DNA of 64,000 bases from Wyeomyia smithii (lineage: Eukaryota; Arthropoda; Insecta; Diptera; Culicidae). This document shows positions 31,691-42,925 of this stretch, piece by piece; position 1 is the first letter of the stretch; every line of letters starts with the position of its first letter. The stretch covers positions 212,689,896-212,753,895 of the forward strand of contig NC_073695.1 in assembly GCF_029784165.1 (NCBI RefSeq). The letters are read 5' to 3'. Made by a program: the position numbers and the translations under genes. Below the pieces are notes generated by a model. The model did not search any database. It was given only the letters and a program-made list of their open reading frames with translations, and was not told the origin of the DNA.

Positions 31691-34200
31691 AGTTCTGACT
31701 TTGACTAATGACGCTTGGACGCCAATACATAATACAAATTCGAATCATTTGGAGCGTTTCGTAGAATCTTCCAATTTGAAACAAAGTGTTGATGAATATA
31801 CACGTATTTCCCAGCGAAGTAGAACTTTGATTGATCATGTCTATTCCAATTTGGATTCCATTTGTTTAGTAACGGATTGTGATATGAAAATAACCGAGAA
31901 TGAGACATTAGTAATCACTGTATTAGATAACTTGAGTGAGAAAAATGATTTTGAAAAATTGAAATGCTGGAGAAAATATTCGAAACAGGCTGTTTCGAAT
32001 CTTGTTGAAAGAAGCTTGGATTTTCCAATCACGTCCGGTAATTTAGACGATTCTGCAGCTGTTCTTACTAGTATTTTGAAAACGTGAACGAATCAATTAG
32101 TTGAACATAAATTTGTATCCTTAAAGAACGCGAACAGCTGGTACAATTTGGATCTTTTGCGTTGTACAAAAAGTTTTGTAGATCAAACAGTCAGAGTTAT
32201 TGGAATGAGTACACAATCGTGCGTAATAAATATTCACAAGCGTTAAAAAAGACGCCTTGTGAATATATCCAGAGGAAGATTACTCAGCATCAAAACAACA
32301 GCAAGAGTTATGGAAAATTTTGAAATCTTTTTTAGAACCTAGTAATTGTAAACCGCGGTCCATAACTTTTGATGGCACATTAGAACAAACAGAACAAGTA
32401 ATTGCTAGTAAGTTTAATAATTATTTAATTGAACTGGTCGATGAACCGGATGAAATAGAACAGCCGACTACCATTAATAGTAGATTTGATAGTTTTCACC
32501 CAATCACAATGGATGACCTTAAAAATATTTGTTTTTCATTAGGTAAAACGGCTGGAGTAGACAACGTAAATGCTAGGGTTATTCAAGATTGCTTCAATGT
32601 TATTGGTCACACTCTGCTGAAGCTTATTAATGAATCGTTGCTTACTGGGCACGTGACCAAAGTGTGGAAAGAATCGTTGGTTGTTCCGATTCAAAAGGTT
32701 GCTGGAACGATTAAAGCCGAAGAGTTTCGTCCCATCAATTTGTTACACACGTTAGAAAAGATATTAGAACTTGTTGTTAAAGGTCAGCTGTTAGAATATT
32801 TAAATAGTAACTCGTTATTGATTCCGGAATAATCTGGCTACCCGGAAGGTCATTCGTGTGAAACCGCGTTGAATTTAGTTCTTGCAAAATGGAAAGATAA
32901 CTTATAGAATAGAGACACAATAGTTGCTGTTTTTTTGGATCCGAAACGCGCTTTTACAATCAATTTATAGGCCCTTGTTGTTGAACACAATCAAGCGCTT
33001 TGGAAATTCGAGTACTGCATTCAGATGGTTTGAAAGCTATTTGTCTGACAGAACTCAACGGACTGTTTTTAATGATTCTGTATCTGGTTCCGTGGAGAAT
33101 GATCTTGGAGTTCCACAGGGAAGTGTATTAGGGCCCCTTTTGTTTATTATGTATATAAATGACATGCGACGAGTGTTACGTTTTTGTGACATAAATCTTT
33201 TTGCCGATGACACCGTGTTGTTCATTGCAGCTAAAAATTAAGAAGAAGCTGTTTCACACTTGAATGAAGATTTACGTTTTCTAAGCAGATGGCTGGAGTA
33301 TAAGCAATTGAAATTGAATATTGATAAAACTAAATTTATGATTTTCTCGCGCACCGTTGTAAATTACGATGTCTCTGTTATAATAGATGATGAGACAATT
33401 GGTCGCGTTCGGGAGATTAAATATCTTGGCGTGATTATTGATGACAACCTAAAGTTCAACGCTCACATTGCAATGTCATCAAGAAAATTGCCAAGATGGA
33501 ATATTATGCCGCTTGAAAAACGAATTGACAATTAGTAGTAAAATACAGCTATACAAGTCAATCATCTCGCCCCATTTGGATTTTTGCCCTACCTTTTTGT
33601 ATTTGGCCAATAACACAAAATTATTGAGGTTACAGCGTTTGCAGAATAGAATATTGCGTTTGCTTTTAAATTGTGATAGATTAACTTCCTCTGCTTTTAT
33701 GTTGGACGCTTTGCAATGGTTATCCGTGAAGCAACAAATTGCTTATTTGTCTGTGGTGTTCATTTTCAAAATAATTAATGGTTTGCTACCTCAATATTTG
33801 TGTGATCGAATTGAAAGAGGAAGAGATTTTCATAGATATAATACTAGATACGCGGATGAAATAAGAACACCTTTCTTTTTAACCAGACTTCACAGAATTC
33901 ATTATTTTATGAAGGTATAAATTTGTTCAATTCGATGCCAAAACATATTAAACGTGCACCGTCAAGAGACAATGTATATCACACGTGAAAGTTTCTGTTG
34001 TACAGAAAGAAATTTAAAAGCTTTTTGACAATGACGAGAGTTTATATGACGAAGTTTAAACAACGGATTTATTTTGGACGAAATATTTATTTTTGGAAAC
34101 CTATTTATTTATTGATTGTTTAATTGAAGCCTGTAACTGACGAAGTTTTTACAAGGGGATATGATTGTGTTGTAAAATTTTATTTTTATTTTATATTTGA
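31691..34200 (+). mobile_element. CR1-type non-LTR retrotransposon, 5'-truncated and decayed
   Basis: Plus-strand frames cover the end of an endonuclease domain through a complete reverse transcriptase and C-terminal region, followed by an AT-rich 3' UTR to about 34200. It begins inside the endonuclease, so the 5' part is missing. Frames change at about 32090, 32320, 32835-32920, 33240 and 33500. The clade (CR1, or the related Daphne/Crack/L2 groups) is inferred from the motif spacing and the lack of RNase H. No clear target-site duplication was found. Confidence 0.72.
31701..33920 (+). pseudogene. CR1-type endonuclease-end and reverse transcriptase, frame-broken
   Basis: In order: endonuclease end (TRISQRSRTLIDHVYSN, 31800), connector (32100-32330), reverse transcriptase fingers (SLGKTAGVDNVNARVIQ; VVPIQKVAGTIKAEEFRPIN), and a damaged motif A region near 32930. 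Then follow motif B (GVPQGSVLGPLLFIMYIND), motif C (NLFADDTVLF), the thumb (KQLKLNIDKTKFMIF; IKYLGVIIDDNLKF) and the C-terminal LQRLQNRILRLLL with LPQYLCDRIERG. The FADD aspartates survive, but in-frame stops (32832, 33241, 33535) and frame changes make it non-functional. Confidence 0.75.
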
Positions 34201-34900
34201 TCTTTTTTTTAACATATAATGACAAAACTACTGTGTTCGTCGCGGTGGTGATGATGGATTTTTTTCCTTTATGTTGTTGTAGCTTAAAAAATAATAGAAA
34301 GTGACTACATAAGTTTGAGCCTCGCGCGCGGAAGTCAGATATAAATGGATTCTTTTACAATTGAAACTTAAATTGTTATTTGAATGCTTAGAGAATATAC
34401 ATGAAGTAGTTGTGGTTAGTCTGACTGAAGGTCATGAAAACCCTGTGCTAGCTTTGCGTAGCTCTACAGCAATTCACGTCTTTACCGATGTGAATCAAGT
34501 AAACAGTTTTTGAAGAAGTTTATATTTGGACATGGAATCAGTTCGTTTTTTTTTGTATAACTGATTGAAATTGTGATTACATTGATTATCTATAGATAAA
34601 TCGTCCAGCTCAAACCTTTGTAGGGGTATGTGGCGGGACCATCATCATATCAATGCAGCTAACTTGTAAAAAAGCCTTAGAAAATTACTTTTTACTTTCA
34701 ACGGTTTTGAAAGACCAGCTTTTGAAATCGAGGACTTTTTATTTTAGGACAATAAATTAGTTTAATTTTTCAAAAAAACTTCCCAGAATTACATACCCTT
34801 GAGTAGTATTGTCTCGAATTATCGGAAACCGATTCTATATAATTGAAAAAAATTGAAAATATTGAATTCGAGCAATGTACGGAGGATGTGAGTGATTAGG
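34201..34900. other. Non-coding spacer between two retrotransposons
   Basis: AT-rich DNA with no supported reading frame. CATATCAATGCAGCTAAC and other unique-looking sequence is present, but no repeat could be paired within the window. The 5' boundary of the next element probably lies near the end of this stretch. Confidence 0.35.
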
Positions 34901-35138
34901 CTTGTCGTGGTTTGCGAAGTTTTTTATCGTTATTTAATGCTGCATACAAAACCTGATCGTGATTAACTAAGGTATCGGTTCCTGCTACACCTGTGTAACG
35001 TGAAGTACAGTTTCAAGTGGTGCTAATTTTGCCGTGAATTTACAAATCATCTCGCGGCACTTTACCCATTCGCATCTGCAAATTACGGTTGGCGTCATCA
35101 ATTGTGTTCATCTGCTCGAATTCTGATCTGTCATTTAA

Positions 35139-35984
35139 ATGACCACCAACAACCTTGTCACTCGCTCTATGGCCGCCAAAACGAACAAAGATGCTACAAT
35201 GTCAACATCGCAGTCTCTCACCCCCGCAATTTTCGGCAACAACTTCAAACGTTCCAGGGATGATTTGGACCGCACCGATGATTTCGAAGAATTGTTAGGA
35301 CGGATGCAGATGATGATCGACGAGGGTAATAAGCGTATCGAAAGGAAGATCGATGATGGAAATCGTTCTCTAATGCAAGAAATCGGCACTCTTCGGTGCG
35401 AAATGGAAAAGCTAAGAGATGACACTTCTCGTGATATCATTCAGTTAACAGAAAAGTTTACGAAGACGGAGCTAGACGTAGGAACAAATAGAGATGCTAT
35501 CGCCAGACTAGAAAATTCAGCTGACCTCCTGCTTACTGGTGTACCGTACAACCCGTCAGAAAATACGAGTGTCTTTTTGTTTAAAGTTGCTTCTGCTCTG
35601 GGCTACTCTGACTCGGATGTTCCAGTTGTCTTTTCGAAGCGACTGGCCCGAGTTCCCATTGCCGTTGGCTCTTCACCACCTATACTTTTCCAGTTTGCTA
35701 TAAAAGCGGCTAGAGATGACTTCTTTCATCGCTACCTGTTTCAAAGGAATCTCAATCTGTCGCAGCTTGGATTCGACGTTACCAAACGGGTTTACCTTAA
35801 CGAAAATCTGTGTGAATCTGCCCGTCAGCTGAAAGGACATGCCCTGAAACTAAAAAAGGAAGGCCGGATTCAGAAGGTTTTTACCAAGCATGGGGTCGTC
35901 TTCGTTAAAACCAATGCCGATTCTCCAGCCGAGGCTATACGTAACCAGGATCAGTTAAAACTGCTAAGTTCGAAAAATATATAA
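35139..35984 (+). CDS. ORF1 of the CR1/L2-type element: coiled coil plus nucleic-acid-binding domain
   Basis: 281 residues, uninterrupted. Residues ~45-130 are rich in charged heptads (DEGNKRIERKIDDGNRSL, MQEIGTLRCEMEKLRDD) and are predicted by eye to form a coiled coil. Residues ~130-270 form a compact domain ending YLNENLCESARQLKGHALKL and KVFTKHGVVFVKTN, which resembles the FP25K-like ORF1 domain found in insect CR1/L2-group elements. Such ORF1 proteins bind the element's RNA and act in trimeric or higher complexes; that role is inferred from the family. The first in-frame ATG after the 5' UTR is used. No zinc knuckles are present. Confidence 0.8.
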   Translation: MTTNNLVTRSMAAKTNKDATMSTSQSLTPAIFGNNFKRSRDDLDRTDDFEELLGRMQMMIDEGNKRIERKIDDGNRSLMQEIGTLRCEMEKLRDDTSRDIIQLTEKFTKTELDVGTNRDAIARLENSADLLLTGVPYNPSENTSVFLFKVASALGYSDSDVPVVFSKRLARVPIAVGSSPPILFQFAIKAARDDFFHRYLFQRNLNLSQLGFDVTKRVYLNENLCESARQLKGHALKLKKEGRIQKVFTKHGVVFVKTNADSPAEAIRNQDQLKLLSSKNI

Positions 35985-36097
35985 CCTTTCCTAGCCAAAT
36001 CATTTTCCTTTTATGATATTCCATGTTTCCACTCCTTTATTGTCCGTTGATTATTCCCCTCCTAAAAGTAAATTGAAAATTCTGTGATGGTGTTGCT

Positions 36098-36153
36098 GTT
36101 GGACCTACTGCTGCTGCCGCTGCTGCTGAGGATTTGATGCTGCTGTTGCTACC
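36098..36153 (+). repeat. CTG-rich microsatellite in the inter-ORF spacer
   Basis: Interrupted CTGCTGCTG runs around 36105-36150, between ORF1 and ORF2 of the CR1/L2-type element. They would be transcribed but not translated. Whether other copies of the element carry them cannot be seen here. Confidence 0.6.
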
Positions 36154-36356
36154 ATGGTGTAGTGTCTACGCTTCTCAATGCCCTAGTTTCGATGATAATC
36201 AACAACTTCTACAAACCTCCAAGTACATAACCACAGTTAGTATAAATAATCACTATGATGAATGAAATTTATACGTTAGTTTTTTAGTCTTAGCATTATA
36301 TTCCTTTCGTTTAGTTAGTTTAGTTCATTTGCGTTTGCTCCTCTCTTTCTTTTTCG

Positions 36357-39206
36357 ATGATGTCAGTTAATCAAGTGAGCATTGCTCGCACAAACAATGA
36401 TATAGCCAGTATCCCGCGTGCCGTGATGAATGTGGCACTCAAAAGCGATAACATTAATGTATGTCATATGAACATTCAGAGTTTATGCGCTCGTGGAATG
36501 AGCAAATTTGAAGAATTTAAAGACTTATTTGTAAATAGTAAAGTCGACGTGATTTGTGTGACTGAAACATGGCTTCATGATTCAATTTCCGACGATTCTA
36601 TTGCACTTCCTGGCTATAACCTACATAGACATGATCGTTCTTACAGCCGTGGCGGAGGCATTTGCGTTTATTTCAAGCCTGAATTGCGATGCAGAATCCT
36701 ATCGAGCTCTACTTTATATGTGGGTGCAGATGACAGCAATTGTACTGAATACTTGTTTATTTAGGTTCAATATGTTACCGAAAAGTTTTTGCTTGGCGTT
36801 TTTTACTGTCCGCCTAGAGAAGACTGTGCTGCCGTTTTAAACAGTAAGCTATTTGATTTTTCGCTTCTTTACACCAATATCATTTTGATTGGTGATTTTA
36901 ACACGAACTTAAACAAAAGTAATAGTAAAAGTTTGCAGTTTAGCAATGTAACTGACAATTTTGGATTTAGCTGTGTGAATAATCAGCCCACTCATTTTTA
37001 TTCAGGGGGTTGCTCTCTAATTGATCTGTTATTAACAAATAATGACGAGTTCATTGTTAATTTCAATCAAGTATCTGCACCTGGTTTTTCTAAGCATGAC
37101 ATAATTTTTTCATCCCTCAATATATCTCGCGTTTCCGCTGATCAGCCAAAATACTTCAGAGACTATGGATGTATTAACTACGGAGAATTATATCATAGTT
37201 TGGATCAAATCGACTGGTCTTTGCTTTACAGTATGCACGACTCTAATCTCGCAATTGATTTCTTGAATACTCAACTTTTAGAACACTTTGATACGTTTGT
37301 CCCAGTTCGTGCTTACCGTCCTTCAGCGATCAACTTCCATTTTACAGAAGAAATTCGTAATGCCATGATTTCGAGGAATGCTGCGTATAGTCAATGGACC
37401 AGCAGTAAAAGCGATATCGATCATGCTCAGTACAGACGATTGCGCAACCGCGTGAATAATTTAATAAACAAAGCTAAAGCTGATTTCATTTCCTCAGCAT
37501 TGCATTCTAATAACTCTAGCAAGCAACTGTGGGCTAAACTTAAGCAACTAAATATTACTAAATCCGTAAATAATCAAGCGCAGTTATCTCATTCTAGTGA
37601 TGAAATCAATAACTTTTTCAGCGAAAACTTTACTCGTGATCATGAAATACCCCCAACCCCTCCCGAAAATCCAAATGGTTTCAAATTTGTTCCATGTAAT
37701 GAGTTTGAAGTCGGAAAAGTTATCGATTCTTTCACTTCGAACGCGGTAGGCTTAGATGGAATTCCTCTTAGTTTTATGAAATTGATTTTACCTTTCATTA
37801 TCACACCTATTACTTTCGTTTTCAACCTTATCTTTTCAACTTCTAAGTTTCCTCGTTCCCGGAAAGCGTCAAAAGTCATTCCAATACCAAAAAAACCTAG
37901 AATTAACTCCCTAAATAATTTACGCCCCATTAGCATACTCTGTGTTTTATCAAAGGCTTTTGAAAAGATTGCTAAAAAGCAAATACAAGAGTTCATCAAC
38001 GCTTTTCACCTGCTTACACCATATCAATCAGGATTTAGAACTTGTCATAGCACCACCACAGCTTTGTTAAAGGTGCAAGACGACATTCACAAGATAGTGG
38101 ACAAGAAAGGAGTAGCTTTTTTGCTTTTAATAGACTTTTCAAAAGCTTTTGATAGGGTTTCCCACGCCAAATTACTGCAAAAACTATCAAACCAGTTCAG
38201 CTTTTCACGAGAGGCAGTTTACCTTATTCGGTCTTACCTCTGTGATCGATCTCAATTAGTAGAAACGCAAGGAACTCTATCGAATTCGGTCAACATAATA
38301 TCAGGGGTTCCTCAAGGGTCAGTACTCGGGCCTTTACTTTTTTCATTATTTATTAATGATTTGCCAACAGTTCTCAGGCATTGCATGATACATATATTCG
38401 CTGACGATGTTCAGCTTTATTTCTGCTCTGACAATCTTTCAGTTGATGAAATGGGTTTACTCGTTAATTCGGATCTTGAAAATGTTAGCCGATGGTCAGA
38501 ACGAAATCTTCTCTCTGTAAATGCTTCCAAAACAAAAGTTATGTTTATTAGTCGTCGAGAAATTCCGTCTACATTACCGAGTATAATTTTCAACTGTGAA
38601 ACTTTGGATTATGTTGATAAGATCTCTAATTTGGGGATCACCTTTCAGCACAATCTTGAATGGGATGCTCATATTAATACCCAGTGCTCAAAAATCTACG
38701 CAGGTTTACGTCACTTAAGGCTAACTGCAAGCATGCTGTCTATTCCGGTTAAAATTAGATTGTTCAAAACACTTCTACTTCCCCACTTTACCTATGGGTT
38801 AGAATTAATTTCAAACGCCTCTGCTGCTGCTTTCGACAGATTAAGAATTGCGCTAAATGGATGTGTCCGTTGGATTTTTAATATTAATAACTTTTCTCGA
38901 GTTTCACATCTCCATAGTCAACTACTGGGATGCTCATTTCAAGTTTTCCTAAAATCGCGGTATATATCTACTTTATTTAGAATAACCTATCATGGTCCCC
39001 GTTATCTTTCAGAAAAACTCAGGTTTTTCAGAGGCACACGTACCAGAAGCTTTGTTTTGCCACAATTCATTACTTCTCACTATCGTGATTCGTTTTTCGT
39101 GCGAGCAATTACTTTATGGAACCAGCTCCCAGCCGACATTAAAAATATTAATTTACGAGGGAGGTTCATGCGCAGGTGTATAGATTGGCTAGAAGAAAGG
39201 AATTAA
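36357..39206 (+). pseudogene. ORF2 of the CR1/L2-type element: endonuclease and reverse transcriptase with one internal stop
   Basis: A single frame of 950 codons broken only by TAG at 36762-36764. Upstream of the stop is the endonuclease start (NVCHMNIQSLCARGMSKFEE, VICVTETWLHD, DRSYSRGGGICVYF). After it come GVFYCPP, ILIGDFNTNLN, IDLLLTNND and SKHDIIF (end of endonuclease). The reverse transcriptase has LRPISILCVLSKAFEKI, motif A LLLIDFSKAFDRV (~38120), motif B GVPQGSVLGPLLFSLFINDL, motif C HIFADDVQLYF (~38395) and thumb LNVSRWSERNLLSV-type sequence. The C-terminus has FVRAITLWNQLPADIKN. All catalytic residues I can place are intact. No RNase H. Confidence 0.82.
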
Positions 39207-39483
39207 AAATGTTAAAGTAAAAATCATTGGATCTTAAGTTAATGAGTTCAAAATAATTAATTTATATTTAAGATGTGGTTACATTCAATCCAATTGTAGA
39301 ATAAAAGAAGGAGAATGCCTTACTCTACAAGTATACTTTGCAATAAATAATAAAATAATAATAATAAATAATAAATTTTAATTTTCGGAAACTTCTCGCA
39401 GCTTTGACAAAATATTTTGACGAATATAGCACTTTTTGAAGTATAGTGAACGTAAACACTAAGTAAAACCAAACAACAGATCA

Positions 39484-40037
39484 GAGCAAAATCATCTCGA
39501 ATGACCAGGAAATACGAAAAATTTTCTCGACCATTTTTGATTTGAATGAAACCTTGCGCACGTATTTGGCTTAGCAAACTGAGCATTTTTCACAGATGGA
39601 TACATTTTTTTAGACCCATGAGTTTTTTTAAAAGGGTGTACGCATTTTTTTTACTTAAAAAAATTGAAAACAAGCACATCTTCAATTTATAAAAAGAATT
39701 AGATTAGAGTTTTTAATGAAATTGAAGTTATCACGTAACTAAAAAAACAGGGTGGAGAAAATCAAATTTATAAAAAAGATAATTTCTAATTTCAACATTG
39801 TTTAAAATATTTGTGTTCTAATGAGATTCTAAAGATCTTGGTAGTTAACATTTCAATTGCATCGAGCTTTTAGTTATTTTGAATTTAATTTCGAACAATT
39901 TTTGATATTTAGGAAAATACACGTTATTCTAAATTTGTCCGTGGTTATCCAGCAAAACCATAGGTTTATTGAAATGTATGATCAATATTATACAATTCAA
40001 TCTTTTACAACTAGACGATTGGGCGAACGGTTCACAT
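39484..40037. mobile_element. One-ended fragment of the long-TIR DNA transposon
   Basis: Starts GAGCAAAATCATC, followed by GAAATACGAAAAATTTTCTC and CATTTTTGATTTGAATGAAA, and aligns along ~550 bp with the left TIR of 8501-11137, including the inner end ACTAGACGATTGGGCGAACG. Several short deletions are present relative to that copy. The other TIR and the coding core are absent. It follows directly on the 3' tail of the CR1/L2-type element. Confidence 0.7.
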
Positions 40038-40224
40038 AAAAATGGTTAAAATGTTTCAAATGATATATCCATATGTTAGTTGAATATTCATTTTCGGTTT
40101 TTATGATGTTTTCCCGAAACCGAAGATTACCATCTTGGATTATAAAAGGGCATCTGAGGTCGATCTCTTGACTCTCTGTTCTCCGATTACGGAAATACCC
40201 CTATGTGGTGGTACAGTCATTATT
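40038..40224. other. Short unassigned spacer
   Basis: Sequence between the transposon fragment and the CR1-type 3' end; it includes TTTTCCCGAAACCGAAGATT, and no feature could be identified. Confidence 0.3.
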
Positions 40225-41640
40225 ATTATTTATTATTATTTATTTGTAAGGTCATCTGACACAGGTATGGTGTTAATGTGATAAAATAAATCTAAGTCAC
40301 ATACACAATAACTCTAAACATCTAAAAATGGCTATCGTCTACAAGACAGTCGTCGTTTGAAGGCATCAATCGAAATCCCAAAGTCGGAAAGTTCGTAGAC
40401 CATAAATCGGAGTGGATTAAACAGCCCATAGTTCACTCTGCTTGGCTCTAGGTACAAGGAAGTCTCTTGTGCGGAGTGGTCTCTCAGGTGCGTTAAGGTT
40501 CATCTGCTGTAGTATTGCAGGGTAATCAATATGTCCGGAAAGGATTTTAGCAACAAAAACGGCTTGAACTGTAGCTCGTCGCTGCTCAAGTGTTTCAAGT
40601 CCCAGTAGTTTACATCGAGCTTCATACGAAGGCAAGTCTAACGGGTTATTCGGGGTTTCACGGGTAATGGATACCAGACTACCGAACAAGACTCGAGGAT
40701 AGAGCGCACTAGCGAACAGTAAAGCGATCGAAGGCAGCAAGGATCCAGGAACTCATTAGCTATCTTTAAAATAAATCCCAGCTGACGATTAGCCTTCGAG
40801 ATCATTTCAGCTTCGAGATCATTTCAGCTTACAATCAAGTTATACACCAAGATCACAGATGTGAGCTACCCAAAAAACAATATCGCACGCTTAGCCTTGG
40901 AGCTAATAGCGGTCTCGATCAACTAGATTAGTTGAGAGAATTCGTTATCGATATTGTTTTTGGCACATTTTGTATGTGTAGGATAAGTACAACGATACAC
41001 CGTGCCCCAGTGCTGAGTCGAGAAAATTTCCAGCTCGAAAAGATCCTCGACTCGATCGGGAATCGAACCCGATATCACAACCGTGTGGGAGAGCTAGCCG
41101 ACCGACATCGCTAACCACAGAGCCACGGGGACCACATTGATGTGAGCTACCCGTTGTACCCGATTCAGCTGGCGGTGAAATGTTATTACGTTGCACTTCT
41201 GAACGCTTAGTGTCAACAGATTCTGCGTGCACCATGCCTCGAATTAGTTGATCAAATGTTGTAGTTCCAGGCAGTCGGATAAGGCTTTGATTACCGCGAA
41301 TATTTTCACATCATCTGCGTAAAGTAGGCGACACCCAGGTGGCAGTAAAGTGGAGACTTCGTTGATGAAAAAATGAAAAGCAGGGGACCTAAATTGCTTC
41401 CTTGTGGGACGCCGGAGATGTTAGTGAAATATTTCGATTCTTACGAACCAATTTTCACGCAGAGATCTCGGTCCGTCGGGTATGATTTCATCCATTTTAT
41501 GAGAAAAAATTTATCAGAAACCCCAAATATCTAATCCTACTCAGTAGTATTCTGTGGTCGACTCGATCGCAAGCAGCTTCCAGGTCTGTGTAAACAGTGT
41601 CTATTTGTTCCCCGTCACCCAGACGACTTTTTTGCTTGGT
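40225..41640 (-). mobile_element. CR1-type retrotransposon 3' fragment with inserted SINE
   Basis: On the minus strand the element ends in an AAT/AAAT repeat tail (complement of 40225-40252). Upstream it has the C-terminal protein region (DLPSYEARCKLLGLETLEQR, ILQQMNLNAPERPLRTRDFL). Beyond the SINE, at 41270-41440, come reverse transcriptase codons for motif C (LLYADDVKIFA-like) and motif B (GVPQGSNLGP-like). The copy at 42926-45730 belongs to a related family with the same C-terminal signature. It is 5'-truncated near 41640 and full of stops. Confidence 0.68.
40872..41138 (-). mobile_element. tRNA-derived SINE with 14 bp target duplication
   Basis: Flanked by GATGTGAGCTACCC at 40858-40871 and 41139-41152. 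On the minus strand the 5' head (41047-41133) reads like a tRNA: GGTCCCCGTGGCTCTGTGG and GGTTAGCGATG (A-box region), and GGTTCGATTCC at 41059-41069 (B box). It is followed by a tRNA-unrelated body with TCGAGTCGAGGATC and TTCTCGACTCAGCACTG, and an end rich in T (GCGATATTGTTTTTT). Internal pol III promoter plus mobilisation by a LINE is the family norm. The host sequence is the CR1-type fragment. Confidence 0.8.
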
Positions 41641-42183
41641 GTCTTTCAGTCACAGGCTGGTTCACCATCGTATGTGAACCATTACACCCTTTTTTAATTT
41701 GCCGTTTTCCTTTATTAAATGGTGACTCAAATGTTCATTAAAATAGCCATATAGTACGTTCGGAGAAGTTTCTAGTTATTTAATAATGCATCTTTTGAGG
41801 TAGAAAGATGGATAATCAATTCACCTAAAAGTGGGGTTGAAAATTTACTTTTTCATCAGATTGATATAGATTCGTGGTGTCTTGGACAAAGTTTTAGGTA
41901 ATCTCAAAGCAAGAAACTTTGCCGAAGACGATGTTTCTATCTCTTACATATTATGAGCCACATAAAGCTTTTTGTGAAAATGATAAAATTTTCGTTCTAA
42001 CTTTTTGCTCAGTTTTTCCGAATGTATTAACCTTCTAAAAAGCTATGAGCCATAAAAATGCTTTTTAAAATGTTTTGATAAGCATTGATTTTTATGGGTT
42101 CACTTTCACAAAACTATACATAAAGCATCAATTATAGTAACCCATGAGTTAACAGAAAACAATTTGACAGCTATATTATGCCG
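41641..42183. other. Non-coding spacer
   Basis: AT-rich DNA containing AAGAAACTTTGCCGAAGAC and CTATGAGCCATAAAAATGC. This sort of sequence is common in insect interspersed repeats, but no partner copy is visible here. No gene recognised. Confidence 0.35.
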
Positions 42184-42621
42184 TTTTCGTTTTTGCGGTG
42201 AAGATACACCGCGGACCTATAGCTGTTTTTTTTTTCATTTTCCGGACTATCCCGGACTATTTTTTTCTGTCCCGGACAGTCCGTGAAAGAAACAGTCTTG
42301 AAGACACCAACACATTCACACGTATGTGTCAAAATAAAAAAAATATATCAAAATCGGTTTGCTTCGATTATCGTTCTTCGCGTGTCAAACATCAGATTGG
42401 ATTCTATTTATTTTATTTTATTATTTTGTCATTTTTAAGTAAATTGGAAAATTTTTCACAAACGCGACAAAAAGACAATGGCGAAAATGACCAAAACAAA
42501 ACAAAGTGACAGATAGCTCTGTTATTACGCACACCATTCTGACTGCTCGGGAAGTGTTTTTTTTTCAGCTGCAAAGTGTAGTCCGGGACGGTAAAGTCCT
42601 GCCGTAAAAACGAATTCGACA
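42184..42621. mobile_element. MITE-like element, degraded copy of the 61754-62190 family
   Basis: Left end GCCGTTTTCGTTTTTGCGG corresponds to the TIR of the better copy. Internal blocks GACACCAACACATTCACACG and AAAATGACCAAAACAAAAC match the reverse complement of that copy. The right TIR (near 42600-42621, CCGTAAAAACGAATTCGAC) is badly degraded. It has no coding capacity and ends immediately before the mariner transposase start. Confidence 0.6.
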
Positions 42622-42641
42622 TTAGTGAAACTCTATCCTCG

Positions 42642-42925
42642 ATGGCGAAAACAGTGAGGTTACTCCGTTCAAAATTGTACGCGTTCTAAGAACGGTACCC
42701 CGCCACGTCGAAAACGGACATCGTGCGGCACTTTGTGGACGCCAGATTCACCCGTTCCGGTATCTACAACATCTCGACACTTTTCGAAAGGCAGCCCGGT
42801 TCCAGAAGACCGACGACCCTGTGCGATAAAAAGCTTCAAAGAATGCCGAAGAGAAAGACCGAGGGAAAAGTGTCTACATTGCTGCGTGCACTTGGCCGGA
42901 AGGTCGGCGCAACTGATCAAACAGT
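42642..42925 (+). pseudogene. Mariner transposase, N-terminal DNA-binding part
   Basis: ATG at 42642. After a frameshift or stop near 42690, the frame reads DIVRHFVDARFTRSGIYNIS (first helix-turn-helix), PGSRRPTTLCDKKLQRMPKR (GRP-like hinge) and KTEGKVSTLLRALGRKVGAT (second helix-turn-helix). In the family these domains bind the element ends. The frame runs into the TTTA tail of the CR1-type insertion at 42926. The catalytic part lies kilobases downstream. Confidence 0.75.

Larger units (their letters stand above)
34901..39376 (+). mobile_element. Near-complete CR1/L2-type non-LTR retrotransposon with two ORFs
   Basis: ORF1 (35139-35984), a 372 bp inter-ORF spacer and ORF2 (36357-39206) are followed by a short 3' UTR that ends in a TAA/TAAATAA microsatellite (about 39342-39376). 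A simple-repeat tail instead of poly(A) is typical of CR1/L2-group elements. The only coding lesion I can see is an internal stop in ORF2. The spacer has a CTG-rich run at 36098-36153. The 5' end is placed only roughly; no target-site duplication was recognised. Confidence 0.8.

Noticed and set aside
41047..41133. Possible tRNA gene on the minus strand
   Set aside because: It has A- and B-box-like sequence, but it is the head of a longer unit bounded by 14 bp target duplications and the acceptor stem is not closed by matching 3' sequence. It is better read as the 5' part of a SINE.
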